Shown here in pieces: positions 1 to 7,984 of a stretch of DNA of 14,585 nt (position 1 is its first letter; each line of letters opens with the position of its first letter). This DNA is from Thermoflexibacter sp. Its GTDB lineage: Bacteria; Bacteroidota; Bacteroidia; Cytophagales; Thermoflexibacteraceae. The notes beneath the pieces are model-generated. The model did not search any database. It worked only from the letters and a program-made list of their open reading frames with translations, and was not told the origin of the DNA. The DNA is taken from assembly GCA_025455345.1 (NCBI GenBank), contig JALOMS010000060.1, positions 1 to 14,585 of the forward strand. Direction: 5' to 3'. A program made the translations under genes and the position numbers.

Positions 1-2
1 TA

Positions 3-71
3 ATTATATTGAAAAATAACCTAAGCCAAGTGCTTGACTTTCAACTTATTGAAAGACTTGCCAAGGAATAA
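3..71 (+). CDS. Probable 3' end of an upstream gene (partial, off left edge)
   Basis: One frame is open from the left edge to a TAA at 69-71 and encodes 22 residues ending in DFQLIERLAKE. The composition (Leu, Glu, Lys, Ala in a helical pattern) looks like a protein C-terminus, and there is a 113-nt gap before the next start, as expected between two genes. The stretch is too short to identify a family, and an open frame of this length can arise by chance. Confidence 0.35.
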   Translation: MILKNNLSQVLDFQLIERLAKE

Positions 72-184
72 CAAATCTTATGCCGCTCAGTATTGGTGAA
101 TAATTGTAATATTGTACGTGTAAACTTACTTTTCTTCGCATCTTTAGGTCAATAAATTTTTTTGAATTTTAACCAATAAGTCTA

Positions 185-1330
185 ATGAAAATACAACAAT
201 ACATTTGGCAAAATAATAAAGATTGGTTTCCTTCTTTGAATGAAAATAACAGTTTAGAGAAGGCGCAGATAGTTTTTATCTTTGGTGGGCGGGAGGCATT
301 AGAAAACAACAATGGCATAGCCTCCTTAAAAGAGAACTTTCCCCATGCTACTTTGATAGGCTGTTCTACCGCCGGGGAAATATACAAGACCAATGTTTAC
401 GACCAAAGTATTGTTGCAACAGCCATTTTTTTGGAAAAAACACAAGTAGTACACCATAGCGTCAATATTGGGGAATTTGGAGATAGCTATGAAGCGGGTT
501 TAAAGCTAATACAAAAATTTGATAAAGAACAACTTAAGCATATTTTTGTTCTTTCAGATGGCTTGCAGGTAAACGGTTCGGAATTAGTAGCGGGCATGAG
601 CAATGCCCTACCCGAACACATACATCTTACAGGAGGGCTGGCAGGTGATGGTGCTAATTTTAAAAAAACTTTAGTCATCAACCAAGATGGACACCCCCAA
701 GAAGATATAGTAGTAGCTATTGGTTTTTATGGCAATAATCTGGAGGTAAGTTTTGGGTCTTTTGGTGGTTGGGATAGTTTTGGTATTGAGCGACTTATTA
801 CTAAGTCCAAAGACAATGTGCTGTATGAATTGGACAATATGCCTGCCCTTGAGCTTTATAAGTCTTTTTTAGGAGAAAAGTCCAAAGATTTGCCCGTTTC
901 TGCCTTGCTTTTTCCTCTGAGTCTGAGAACAGAAGTCGGTCAGCCTCCAGTAGTTAGGACGATTTTGGCTATTAATGAGGAAGACCAAAGTATGACTTTT
1001 GCGGGAAACTTGCCACAGGGCAGTTCGGTAAGGCTTATGAAGGCAAATATGGATAGACTCATAGAAGGCGCAACAATAGCGGCTCAGTGCTGTAATCCTT
1101 CCAAAGCAGAGGACGAATCTTTGGCATTATTAATCAGTTGTGTTGGTAGAAAACTGGTATTGAAGCAATTAGTCGAAGAAGAAATAGACGCTGTCCAAGA
1201 AGTATTAGGGCAGAATACCCAAATAACAGGATTTTATTCTTATGGAGAGATTTGCCCATTTTCTTCTGAGCTACTTTCTTGCGAATTACACAATCAAACA
1301 ATGACTATTACTTATTTTACAGAAAAATGA
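185..1330 (+). CDS. FIST domain sensor protein (FIST_N + FIST_C)
   Basis: This 381-residue protein has no signal peptide or membrane segment and should be cytoplasmic. The hallmarks of the FIST fold are visible: GCSTAGEI at residues 59-66, TGGLAGDGANF at 149-159, and near the C-terminus GFYSYGEICPF at about 349-359, which closes the FIST_C part. FIST proteins are known as predicted small-ligand (possibly amino acid) sensing modules in bacterial signal transduction; the ligand here cannot be read from the sequence. The stop codon is 1 nt before the ATG of a histidine kinase that has no sensor domain of its own, so the two are almost certainly co-transcribed and translationally coupled, with FIST as the likely input partner. 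The start is an ATG without a clear Shine-Dalgarno, which is normal for Bacteroidota. Confidence 0.93.
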   Translation: MKIQQYIWQNNKDWFPSLNENNSLEKAQIVFIFGGREALENNNGIASLKENFPHATLIGCSTAGEIYKTNVYDQSIVATAIFLEKTQVVHHSVNIGEFGDSYEAGLKLIQKFDKEQLKHIFVLSDGLQVNGSELVAGMSNALPEHIHLTGGLAGDGANFKKTLVINQDGHPQEDIVVAIGFYGNNLEVSFGSFGGWDSFGIERLITKSKDNVLYELDNMPALELYKSFLGEKSKDLPVSALLFPLSLRTEVGQPPVVRTILAINEEDQSMTFAGNLPQGSSVRLMKANMDRLIEGATIAAQCCNPSKAEDESLALLISCVGRKLVLKQLVEEEIDAVQEVLGQNTQITGFYSYGEICPFSSELLSCELHNQTMTITYFTEK

Positions 1331-1331
1331 G

Positions 1332-2288
1332 ATGTTAAAATCAGAGTACCACCGCCTATTAAAAAGACAAATTAATAAATATTTGGCATCAGAAACAGAA
1401 CAAGCAAATCTTATCGTTACAGAAGCTTTCTTAGATGCGGTAAACGAGGCATATTTGACCTTTGAAACAGACTATAAACAGTTGGATAGGACTTTGGAAA
1501 TTAGTTCGGAAGAGCTATTCAAAGCCAACCAAAATCTTAAAAAAGTCAATGAGGAATTGGATAGATTTGTGTATAGTGCCTCTCATGACCTCAAAGCCCC
1601 TTTGAGTTCTTTACTGGGTCTGATTAAGCTATTTGAGTTAGATTTAGGAAATATAGACCATACGCAACAGTACCTGAAGATGATGCAAGATAGTATCCAC
1701 AGACTTACTAAAGTGATTCACGATTTGGCGGATTTCTCTCGCAATGAGCGATTAGAAATCAAGCTAAAAAGAATTGATTTCCAAGAGTTAGTACAAGAAA
1801 TCGTAGATAGTCTGAGATTTATTCCCAATGTGGACAAAATAAACTTCAAAGTAAACATCAAAGAACACACCAAGGAGTTTTACAGTGATTTGCTAAGAAT
1901 AAGAATCATGCTCAATAATCTTATCACAAACGCTATTCTTTATCACAATCTACTACAAAATACCCCACTTATTATCATTGATATTTTTATTGATGATAAG
2001 AAGGGTAGTATAGAAATTTTAGATAATGGACGCGGCATAGCAGAAGAGCATCATAAAAAAATCTTTGATATGTTTTATCGTGCTTCCGAAGATTCTAAAG
2101 GCTCTGGGCTTGGTCTATACATCGTCAAGGGGATTGTAGATAAACTGCAAGGAGAACTCATATTGGACTCCGAGTACGGCTCAGGTACTATTTTCAGTAT
2201 AGAAATCCCTAATATGGCGTATCGCCTGCCTCAAACTTATGAGAAGATGGGTATAGAGAGTCTAAATCCTAATCTTCATAACGCCTAA
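1332..2288 (+). CDS. Sensor histidine kinase without its own sensor domain, partner of FIST
   Basis: The 318-residue protein starts with a helical, coiled-coil-rich region (1-75, with ELFKANQNLKKVNEEL at its end) and has no membrane segment. The phosphoacceptor H-box is SASHDLKAP with His85. The ATP-binding domain shows an N-box (LNNLITNAILYH, Asn196 and Asn200), a G1 box (LDNGRGI, Asp231), an F-box (IFDMFYRA) and a G2 box (KGSGLGLYIVKGIV, 256-269). All catalytic motifs are intact, so it should autophosphorylate. No receiver domain is fused to it and no response regulator lies in the window, so its phosphotransfer partner is elsewhere. It begins 1 nt after the FIST gene stop. Its last 20 nt overlap tail to tail with the TerB-like gene on the other strand. 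Confidence 0.93.
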   Translation: MLKSEYHRLLKRQINKYLASETEQANLIVTEAFLDAVNEAYLTFETDYKQLDRTLEISSEELFKANQNLKKVNEELDRFVYSASHDLKAPLSSLLGLIKLFELDLGNIDHTQQYLKMMQDSIHRLTKVIHDLADFSRNERLEIKLKRIDFQELVQEIVDSLRFIPNVDKINFKVNIKEHTKEFYSDLLRIRIMLNNLITNAILYHNLLQNTPLIIIDIFIDDKKGSIEILDNGRGIAEEHHKKIFDMFYRASEDSKGSGLGLYIVKGIVDKLQGELILDSEYGSGTIFSIEIPNMAYRLPQTYEKMGIESLNPNLHNA

Positions 2289-2994
2289 TTCGCAACCCTC
2301 TTTCCAAATCCTCTTCAAAACGGCTAATCAAGAACTTTTCACTTTCGCTAACACCATCACTTGATAAGGCTATGTCTTTGAGGATACGGACGAGTTCGGG
2401 GTAGCCCTCATAAGGACCAAATTCTATCATCGCATTGAGAGCTTGTTCGTAGGCTTCTTTGACACTATTATTCTGTTTATTTTCATAATTGAAAGACCAA
2501 ACTATTTCTTCTCCTCCTTTTTTGTATTGGAACAATGCCTTAATTCGTTCTATTTCTTCGTTTTGCACGGTGCCATCTATTTTTGTAAGGGCATAAATCA
2601 AAGCCCCAAAAGCGTCCATCAGTTTTCCTCTATTTGCTATCATTTGCAATCCTCTTTTGAGGTCTTCCTCAAAGCGGCTAATCAGAAATCGCTCGCTCTC
2701 GTCTATACCGTTACTTGCCTTGGCAACCTCGTTCAAAATATTTATAAGCTCTGTATAGCCTTCATAAGCACCAAATTCTATCATTACGCTTAGTGCTTTT
2801 TCATAAGCGTCTTTGACACTTGTATTTTGTTTATCCTCATAATTAAACGACCAAATGACCTCACTCCCACCCTTCTTGTGTTGGAAAATATCCTTCATTT
2901 TTTCTATTTCCTCGTGCTGTACGGTTCCATCTATCTTAGCTACCGCATAAACCAGCTCGCCAAATGCTTCTAATAATTTTTCTTTATTTACCAT
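2269..2994 (-). CDS. Protein made of two tandem TerB-like domains
   Basis: The protein has 241 residues from the ATG at 2994. An upstream TTG at 3039 would add 15 residues, but those have no counterpart in repeat 2, whereas the ATG start aligns with the first residues of repeat 2, so the ATG is preferred. Residues 1-116 and about 119-235 are two copies of one domain, roughly two thirds identical by eye. Each has KIDGTV followed by EEIE (20-25 and 138-143) and, at its end, a second acidic motif of the type DG/NG, ESE, FLISRFEEDL. Two DG-x-E motifs per domain is the pattern of TerB/TerB-like helical proteins, which are linked to tellurite resistance and to membrane-associated stress systems. 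No other ter genes are present, so a tellurite role should not be assumed. It has no signal peptide and is cytoplasmic. Confidence 0.75.
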   Translation of the reverse strand: MVNKEKLLEAFGELVYAVAKIDGTVQHEEIEKMKDIFQHKKGGSEVIWSFNYEDKQNTSVKDAYEKALSVMIEFGAYEGYTELINILNEVAKASNGIDESERFLISRFEEDLKRGLQMIANRGKLMDAFGALIYALTKIDGTVQNEEIERIKALFQYKKGGEEIVWSFNYENKQNNSVKEAYEQALNAMIEFGPYEGYPELVRILKDIALSSDGVSESEKFLISRFEEDLERGLRIRRYED

Positions 2995-3130
2995 CTGTTT
3001 GTATGTTAAGGATAATAAATTTGATGCTTGAGAAGTCAATGATATTCTAATCTTACAATATTAAGGAGAATGTACGAATTTTTGAAAAAGTAAGCCAAAG
3101 ATTTTTGGCAATAAGTAACCTATCAGACGA

Positions 3131-3162
3131 TAAAAAAAATCCACTTTGACATAAAGTGGATT
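3131..3162 (-). terminator. Intrinsic terminator of the ompH-like gene
   Basis: Read on the − strand, a perfect 10-bp stem (AATCCACTTT at 3138-3147 pairing with AAAGTGGATT at 3153-3162) with a 5-nt loop is followed directly by a run of eight T (3132-3139, two of them shared with the stem). It lies 123 nt past the stop of the OmpH-like gene at 3286 and points the right way to end that transcript before the TerB-like gene. Confidence 0.8.
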
Positions 3163-3209
3163 GATTGGAGAATAACTATCTATACTCAATCAAAAATGAT
3201 TTTACTTAT

Positions 3210-3238
3210 TTGTCAGACACCTCCGAGGTGTCTGACAA
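3210..3238. repeat. Perfect 29-nt palindrome (REP-like)
   Basis: Arms of 14 nt (TTGTCAGACACCTC and its exact complement) surround a single central C. The element is GC-richer than the AT-rich spacer around it and lies between the OmpH-like stop and its terminator. There is no T-run after it on either strand, so it is not itself a standard terminator. Its TTGTCAG/CTGACAA ends recur in the hairpin at 13062-13085. A dispersed palindromic repeat is the likeliest identity, by inference; a 3' mRNA-stabilising hairpin is possible too. Confidence 0.65.
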
Positions 3239-3285
3239 GTTTTTGGTCTAAAACCAATTCATTTTTAGTATAACACACAAAGTGT

Positions 3286-3843
3286 TTAATTCTTTTTCTC
3301 TGTGGTAGCAGGAAGCGGAGTCCCGCCCAATTTGACTATGACTTTGTTAGTAATATTGTGTTCTTCCTTAGCAAAAAGCAAGATAGGTGCGCCACCTGCT
3401 ACATCTGTGCTGAAGACAAAATCAAAGTTTTCGGCTTTGGCGATGTCATCTATGGCTTTTTGGATTTTGTCAAATACAGGAGCAAGCAAGTCTTGTTGTT
3501 TTTTCTGAGAGTCTGCTTGCGCTTTCTGTTGGAATTCTTGCAAGTTTTGCTGCAAAGTTTGCAATTCTTTTTCTTTAGCTTCTCTAATCACGGGAGTCAT
3601 TGTTCCTGCTTGTACGGCTGCTGCGTATTCCTTATATTTTCTCTCAAACTCTGCTTGCTTGGTTTCCAATTCCTTACTAAGTTGAGCATTGTATGCCTTT
3701 AGTTCTGCTTCTATAGTTTTAGCTTCAGGTAATTGAGATAAAACGACATCTGCGTTTGTATAACCAATCTTTAATTGGGCAAAAGCCTGTTGTCCACACA
3801 TCAAAATAATAGCAAACGCCATCAGGGTGAATACTTTTCTCAT
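3286..3843 (-). CDS. OmpH/Skp family periplasmic chaperone
   Basis: From the ATG at 3843 the protein has 185 residues and begins with a clear signal peptide: MRKVF, a hydrophobic core, then AFA|Q at 22|23. A longer open frame reaches a TTG at 3978, but that would bury the signal peptide, so it is rejected. After cleavage the mature start LKIGYTNADVVLSQLPE is typical of OmpH/Skp. A long charged coiled coil follows (about 42-120, rich in Gln, Lys, Glu), then a return strand ending in FDFVFSTDVAG and a short C-terminal tail. Proteins of this family bind unfolded outer-membrane proteins in the periplasm. It lies 176 nt downstream of a second family member on the same strand. No bamA gene is next to the pair in this window, although that is a frequent arrangement in Bacteroidota. 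Confidence 0.9.
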   Translation of the reverse strand: MRKVFTLMAFAIILMCGQQAFAQLKIGYTNADVVLSQLPEAKTIEAELKAYNAQLSKELETKQAEFERKYKEYAAAVQAGTMTPVIREAKEKELQTLQQNLQEFQQKAQADSQKKQQDLLAPVFDKIQKAIDDIAKAENFDFVFSTDVAGGAPILLFAKEEHNITNKVIVKLGGTPLPATTEKKN

Positions 3844-4019
3844 TGGAATATTAATTTTTAAAATGTTACTAAATTTTGGTTTAATGTTGTGCAAGTTTGA
3901 TGGATACCCACAAAACGGGCTACAAAGTTGTACATTTGCCCTTAAATGTGCAATTAACGAACCATTAATTTCATACAAAAGATAAGAAAATATAAGAGCT
4001 AAGGTAAAAAATGTTAATT

Positions 4020-4535
4020 TTACTTCGCTTTAAGCCCCATCTCTTCTAATACAATATCAGAATAGTCAAAAGTAGGCTCGGCATAGACGATACTCAAATC
4101 ACTCGCTCTGTCAAACATAAAACTCAGCTTGCGCTTGCGGGCGACTTTTGCTATCGCATCTGCTAATCTATCTTGGATAGGCTTCATCAGTTCTACTCTT
4201 TTTTGGAAAAGCAAACCTTCCACTCCAAAAATTTTAGTTTGAAAGTCCCTGATTTCCTTTTCTTTGGCTTCCATATCTGCGACACGCTGTTTCTTCATGT
4301 CATCTGTCAAAAGCAGTTTTTCTGCTTCAAAATCCAAGCGCATTTTACTCAAGACTTTTTGCTTTTCTTCCAATTCTGACTGCCATTGCTTCATCATCTT
4401 GTCCAATTCCCCTTGTGCAGTAGCATATTCAGGCATTTTTTCTATAATTTTTTGGGTATCCACATAGCCAAAACGTTGGGCAAACAAAGCAGAAGCCCAT
4501 ACAACAAAAGCAAATAAGAAAATAATTTTTTTCAT
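4020..4535 (-). CDS. OmpH/Skp family periplasmic chaperone, second copy
   Basis: This 171-residue protein starts with a signal peptide (MKKII, hydrophobic core, ALFA|Q at about 19|20). The mature start RFGYVDTQKIIEKMPEY is the usual OmpH opening, with the Tyr-Val-Asp strand. A coiled-coil region (about 40-120) and a closing strand with LSFMFDRAS complete the fold. It is clearly diverged from its downstream paralogue at 3286, so the duplication is old and the two probably have partly different clients. The 318-nt spacer upstream, after ribF, must hold its promoter; no convincing consensus was found there. Confidence 0.9.
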   Translation of the reverse strand: MKKIIFLFAFVVWASALFAQRFGYVDTQKIIEKMPEYATAQGELDKMMKQWQSELEEKQKVLSKMRLDFEAEKLLLTDDMKKQRVADMEAKEKEIRDFQTKIFGVEGLLFQKRVELMKPIQDRLADAIAKVARKRKLSFMFDRASDLSIVYAEPTFDYSDIVLEEMGLKAK

Positions 4536-4853
4536 AAGATTTGTATTACTAAATGATTAGATATTAGAATAAAAAATGACAATAAAGTAAATGTACAAAT
4601 CATCATAGAATAAATAAAATTAAAATATTGATTATCAGCTATTTTGCTATGTTTCTAATTACTTTTCATGCAAAAAGAGATTAAAATTATTAAAATTATT
4701 TTTTAAACATAGCTTCTTGCTTGTTAATATGTTGGATTGAAGCTAAAAATTTACTTACAAAGGCTTGGGGTTGGTTTCTCATTCAAACTTAAGCATAAAC
4801 TGCCTTATATTTTTCTGATAGAGCTTGAGAATTTGTTAATACATTGTTTATCA
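4536..4853. other. 318-nt spacer between ribF and the OmpH-like pair
   Basis: This AT-rich stretch holds no open frame with coding character and no strong hairpin followed by a T-run. It is the 3' side of ribF and the 5' side of the gene at 4020-4535. A 6-bp arm pair, AGCTTC and GAAGCT, brackets about 20 nt near 4710-4745 but is too weak to call a terminator. Nothing else can be supported. Confidence 0.5.
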
Positions 4854-5801
4854 TTATTTTAGCTTTTTTAAGGCATTTTCTTTGTCTATGACTAATTGGA
4901 TTTTCATTGCTTCTATATTGTCAAATTTTATTTCTTTACGAAGCAAAGCAACAAACTCAAGGGTTAATGTTTGTTCGTAAATCTCTTGGTCAAAATCAAA
5001 AATATTGACTTCGATAGTTCTTTGTAGCCCTTCTCCAAGTGTGGAGCGCGTACCGATGTAGAGCATTCCCTTATAAATCAGACTTTGATGAATCACTCTA
5101 ACGGCATAAATACCATCAGAGGGAATGAGTTTGTGAGGGTCTGATATTTCGAGATTAGCCGTTGGGTAGCCAATCGTTCTTCCTATCTGATTTCCTTTGA
5201 TGACTTTTCCTGAAAGCCTATAAGTATGCCCTAAGTATTCGTTGGCAATCTCCACGCGTCCTTCGTTCAAAGCATTGCGGATTTTGGTACTGCTAATGCC
5301 TACATGGTCTATGTCTTGTCTTGGTATTTCCTCAATTTCAAATGGATACAAATGCTGATGGGCTTGCAAATACTCGAAACTCCCTTCTCGGTTTTTCCCA
5401 AATCTATGGTCATAGCCTATCACTAATTTTTTAGTATTTAACTTATTGATGATGATATTTTGGATAAAATCAGCAGAACTCATTTGAGAAAATTCCTTGT
5501 TAAATGGAATAATCAAGAAATGATTTACTTCGTATTGTTCCATCAAAGATATTTTTTCCTCAAGGGTCGAGAGTAGGTGCAAGTTCCCTTGCTCAGGGGT
5601 CAATACCAATCGCGGGTGAGGGTGATAGGTAATCACCACACTTTCTGCATATTGGGCATGAATCTCTCGAATAGACATGACTACCTCACGCAAGCGATTT
5701 AATATTTTTTGATGTCCGATATGTACACCATCAAAAGTACCACTGGTAACAACAGAGTAGGGCAATTGGGTGATGTTTTCAAGTCCGTAATGTACTTGCA
5801 T
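4854..5801 (-). CDS. ribF: Bifunctional riboflavin kinase / FAD synthetase
   Basis: The 315-residue protein has the normal length and domain order for prokaryotic RibF. The N-terminal nucleotidyltransferase has the GTFDGVHIGHQ motif (21-31), GYDHRFGKNREG (129-140) and ISSTKIRNAL (169-178), which together bind ATP and FMN for FAD synthesis. The C-terminal riboflavin kinase domain has GRTIGYPTANLEI (207-219, with the PTAN metal/ATP site), GIYAV (230-234) and RTIEVNIFDF (261-270), which carries the catalytic Glu264. It converts riboflavin to FMN and then FAD in the cytoplasm. In many bacteria it follows truB or rpsO, but here it stands alone between two unrelated − strand genes. The start is the first ATG and matches the family N-terminus. 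Confidence 0.96.
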   Translation of the reverse strand: MQVHYGLENITQLPYSVVTSGTFDGVHIGHQKILNRLREVVMSIREIHAQYAESVVITYHPHPRLVLTPEQGNLHLLSTLEEKISLMEQYEVNHFLIIPFNKEFSQMSSADFIQNIIINKLNTKKLVIGYDHRFGKNREGSFEYLQAHQHLYPFEIEEIPRQDIDHVGISSTKIRNALNEGRVEIANEYLGHTYRLSGKVIKGNQIGRTIGYPTANLEISDPHKLIPSDGIYAVRVIHQSLIYKGMLYIGTRSTLGEGLQRTIEVNIFDFDQEIYEQTLTLEFVALLRKEIKFDNIEAMKIQLVIDKENALKKLK

Positions 5802-5900
5802 GATATTTTAAATAATTATTTTACAAACTGATATACTTTTATGTTTTTTTTCTTGTAAAAATAAAAGAAGGATACGAAAAAAAAATCTAACGCCTTCGCT

Positions 5901-7847
5901 TTATTTTACTTCTAACAAACAAAATTGATAGGGGGCTAAGATAAGATAATCGTGGTCATAGCCTACTTGGTAGTCTTTTTCCTGCCAATGGTCAAAAAGT
6001 TTATCAGGAATAAGACCATGCTCTTTGAAGGCATACCAAGTCAAATAGGCAGTCTGACTACTAAAATTAAAAATTCCATACATACGCTTGTCTTCGTAAG
6101 CCCGCAGATAACCAGCTACATGGACATTATGAGGATTGAGCCATGTTAAGTTTTTCAAATCTGCGACAAAAGGCAATTTTTTACGTATTTCTAAGAGTTT
6201 TCTTGTTCCTTCAAAAATTTGACCTTCTATGGAACTTCTTACATCTATGCGCTTATTTTTTTCCCAATTGATGATAGGACGGTGCATCCATCTATTGTCA
6301 TAACTTTTCCCTTCCTCATTCATATACGAATAATCATTGGTATAACCAAGCTCATCTCCATAAAATAGCATAGGGATTCCTCCACAAAAGAAACTACAAG
6401 CCTGCATCATCAGTATCTTATGGATTGATAGCTTTATATCTTCTTGACTTTTGTTTTCCACTGCTTTTTCCAATCCACACAGAGAAGCCAAAGAGCCACT
6501 GATTCGAGCGTCTTGTGTCTTAGGATTGACAGAAAAAAGCGCGCCTTTTGCGGGTGAAGAGTCATAAGTGCCAGAATAGTAATCTTTTAAAAATTTTCTA
6601 TGGTGATAGGGCTGAAAACCAGCCTCTGCAATCGTAGAATCCTCATACCCCAATCCTATGTCGTCATGACAGCGTGTGTAAGTAATCCAAGTCGTACCAT
6701 AGGGCTTTGTAACGATGTCTTTTTGGGCGGCTAACATCACACGCGTATCTCCCGTAGCGAGTGCGTCCCATTGCAAAGCCATTTGGGTTGCATTGTAAGC
6801 AACATCACATTCGTGAGCGGTAAAGTGTTCTGTACCAAAGTATTTTATAATTTCTTTGGGAGCAACAATCGCTTCTCCTAAGAGTGCCATGCCTGAAGTT
6901 GCTACTTGTACGCACTGCTTAATCAGTCTTAGTATCGTATGGGCTTGTGGCAAATTTTGGCAAGTTGTGCCTAATTGCTTCCAAATAAAGGCGGGCGCAT
7001 CTATGCGTAAAATATCTACGCCCAGATTGGCATAGAAGAAAATAGTATCTAACATCGTATTGAATACGAGGGGATTAGCATAGTTCAAGTCCCACTGATA
7101 GTTGTGAAATACAGTCATTACCCACTTGTTGCAATCTGAGATATAGGTGAAATTTCCCGAAGCGGCTTCAGGGAAAATCTCGGGCATGGTTTGGTCAAAC
7201 TGGTCTGGTAGGGTACGGTCATCAAACATATAAAAAAAGTCTTGATAATAGGGGTCGCCTTGTTTTGCTTTGATAGCCCATTCGTGGTGATGTGAAGTAT
7301 GGTTTAGCACAATGTCAAGCATGATGTGCATATTATCTTCGTGCATTATTTTTATTAATTGATGTAGGTCTTCCAATGTCCCAAATCGCTCATCTACTTC
7401 CCTAAAATTAGAAACAGCATAGCCCCCATCGCTCTCTCCCACAGGGCTTTGGAAAATAGGCATTAGGTGCAAAAAATTGACTCCCAAGCGTTGGAAATAA
7501 GGCAACTTTTCGGGTAAATTTACTAATTTGCCACAAAACCTGTCCACGTATAGGCTCATCCCTGCTATTTGATTACTCAAAAACCAATATTCTGATTGGG
7601 CTTTCTCCCTATCTTTTAGTCTTAATACTTCAGGGCGATTTTTGTACGCATGGATAATGGTATGAATCACTTGTAAGAAAGCATCTTTCCCATTGGGGTG
7701 ATGCTCATAAAGTGCAGAATACAACTCATGAATTGTGGAGAGATTGGCAAGGAAGCGAGTGTAAAACTCATTATCTCTGTTAGAAATGTCTAAATCACTA
7801 TTTTGTAAAATGTTATTAACATGCGTGTAGAGGTAATGATTGTACAT
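5901..7847 (-). CDS. Amylosucrase-type GH13 enzyme (sucrose-using glucosyltransferase or hydrolase)
   Basis: The 648-residue length fits the amylosucrase/sucrose hydrolase subfamily (Neisseria enzyme about 636). The (β/α)8 barrel motifs are intact: LDIVLNHTS (177-185), VDILRIDAPAFIWKQLGT with nucleophile Asp283, GEAI with acid/base Glu325, and RCHDDIG with His394 and stabiliser Asp395. Two residues that build the sucrose-specific −1 subsite in amylosucrase also appear conserved: Asp140 in SDGGYAVS and Arg519 in DNRWMHRP. The helical N-terminal domain (1-90) and C-terminal β-domain are present. There is no signal peptide, so it acts in the cytoplasm on imported or internally made sucrose, making α-1,4-glucan or releasing glucose and fructose; the sequence alone does not decide which. 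No sucrose transporter, fructokinase or glycogen gene is adjacent. It is a single unit, 137 nt from the upstream gene. Confidence 0.88.
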   Translation of the reverse strand: MYNHYLYTHVNNILQNSDLDISNRDNEFYTRFLANLSTIHELYSALYEHHPNGKDAFLQVIHTIIHAYKNRPEVLRLKDREKAQSEYWFLSNQIAGMSLYVDRFCGKLVNLPEKLPYFQRLGVNFLHLMPIFQSPVGESDGGYAVSNFREVDERFGTLEDLHQLIKIMHEDNMHIMLDIVLNHTSHHHEWAIKAKQGDPYYQDFFYMFDDRTLPDQFDQTMPEIFPEAASGNFTYISDCNKWVMTVFHNYQWDLNYANPLVFNTMLDTIFFYANLGVDILRIDAPAFIWKQLGTTCQNLPQAHTILRLIKQCVQVATSGMALLGEAIVAPKEIIKYFGTEHFTAHECDVAYNATQMALQWDALATGDTRVMLAAQKDIVTKPYGTTWITYTRCHDDIGLGYEDSTIAEAGFQPYHHRKFLKDYYSGTYDSSPAKGALFSVNPKTQDARISGSLASLCGLEKAVENKSQEDIKLSIHKILMMQACSFFCGGIPMLFYGDELGYTNDYSYMNEEGKSYDNRWMHRPIINWEKNKRIDVRSSIEGQIFEGTRKLLEIRKKLPFVADLKNLTWLNPHNVHVAGYLRAYEDKRMYGIFNFSSQTAYLTWYAFKEHGLIPDKLFDHWQEKDYQVGYDHDYLILAPYQFCLLEVK

Positions 7848-7984
7848 AAGTGAGTTTTTTATATTTTAAGTTTGTCTAAATGTCCTATGATTGCAATATT
7901 AATGATATTATGCAGATTTGCAATATTTTTAGGTTTCATTTTCATCAAACATTGTTTAACATCTCAACTTGGAAGGAGAGAAGA

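Noticed and set aside
2995..3039. TTG start for the TerB-like protein
   Set aside because: The 15 extra residues have no match in the second repeat, and an ATG at 2994 aligns with the domain start.
2269..3039. Tellurite resistance operon
   Set aside because: Only TerB-like domains are present; no terA, terC, terD, terZ or other ter gene is found on either side.
3844..3978. 45-residue N-terminal extension of the OmpH-like protein from a TTG
   Set aside because: It would place 45 polar residues before a perfect signal peptide. The ATG at 3843 is the start.
5877..5900. Possible terminator after the amylosucrase-like gene (long T-run on the − strand)
   Set aside because: The T-run is present but no stable stem precedes it; GCG and GCG do not pair.
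7890..7935. ATTGCAAT-type repeated motif upstream of the amylosucrase-like gene as an operator
   Set aside because: Two loose copies in very AT-rich DNA, without symmetry or regular spacing; not distinguishable from chance.
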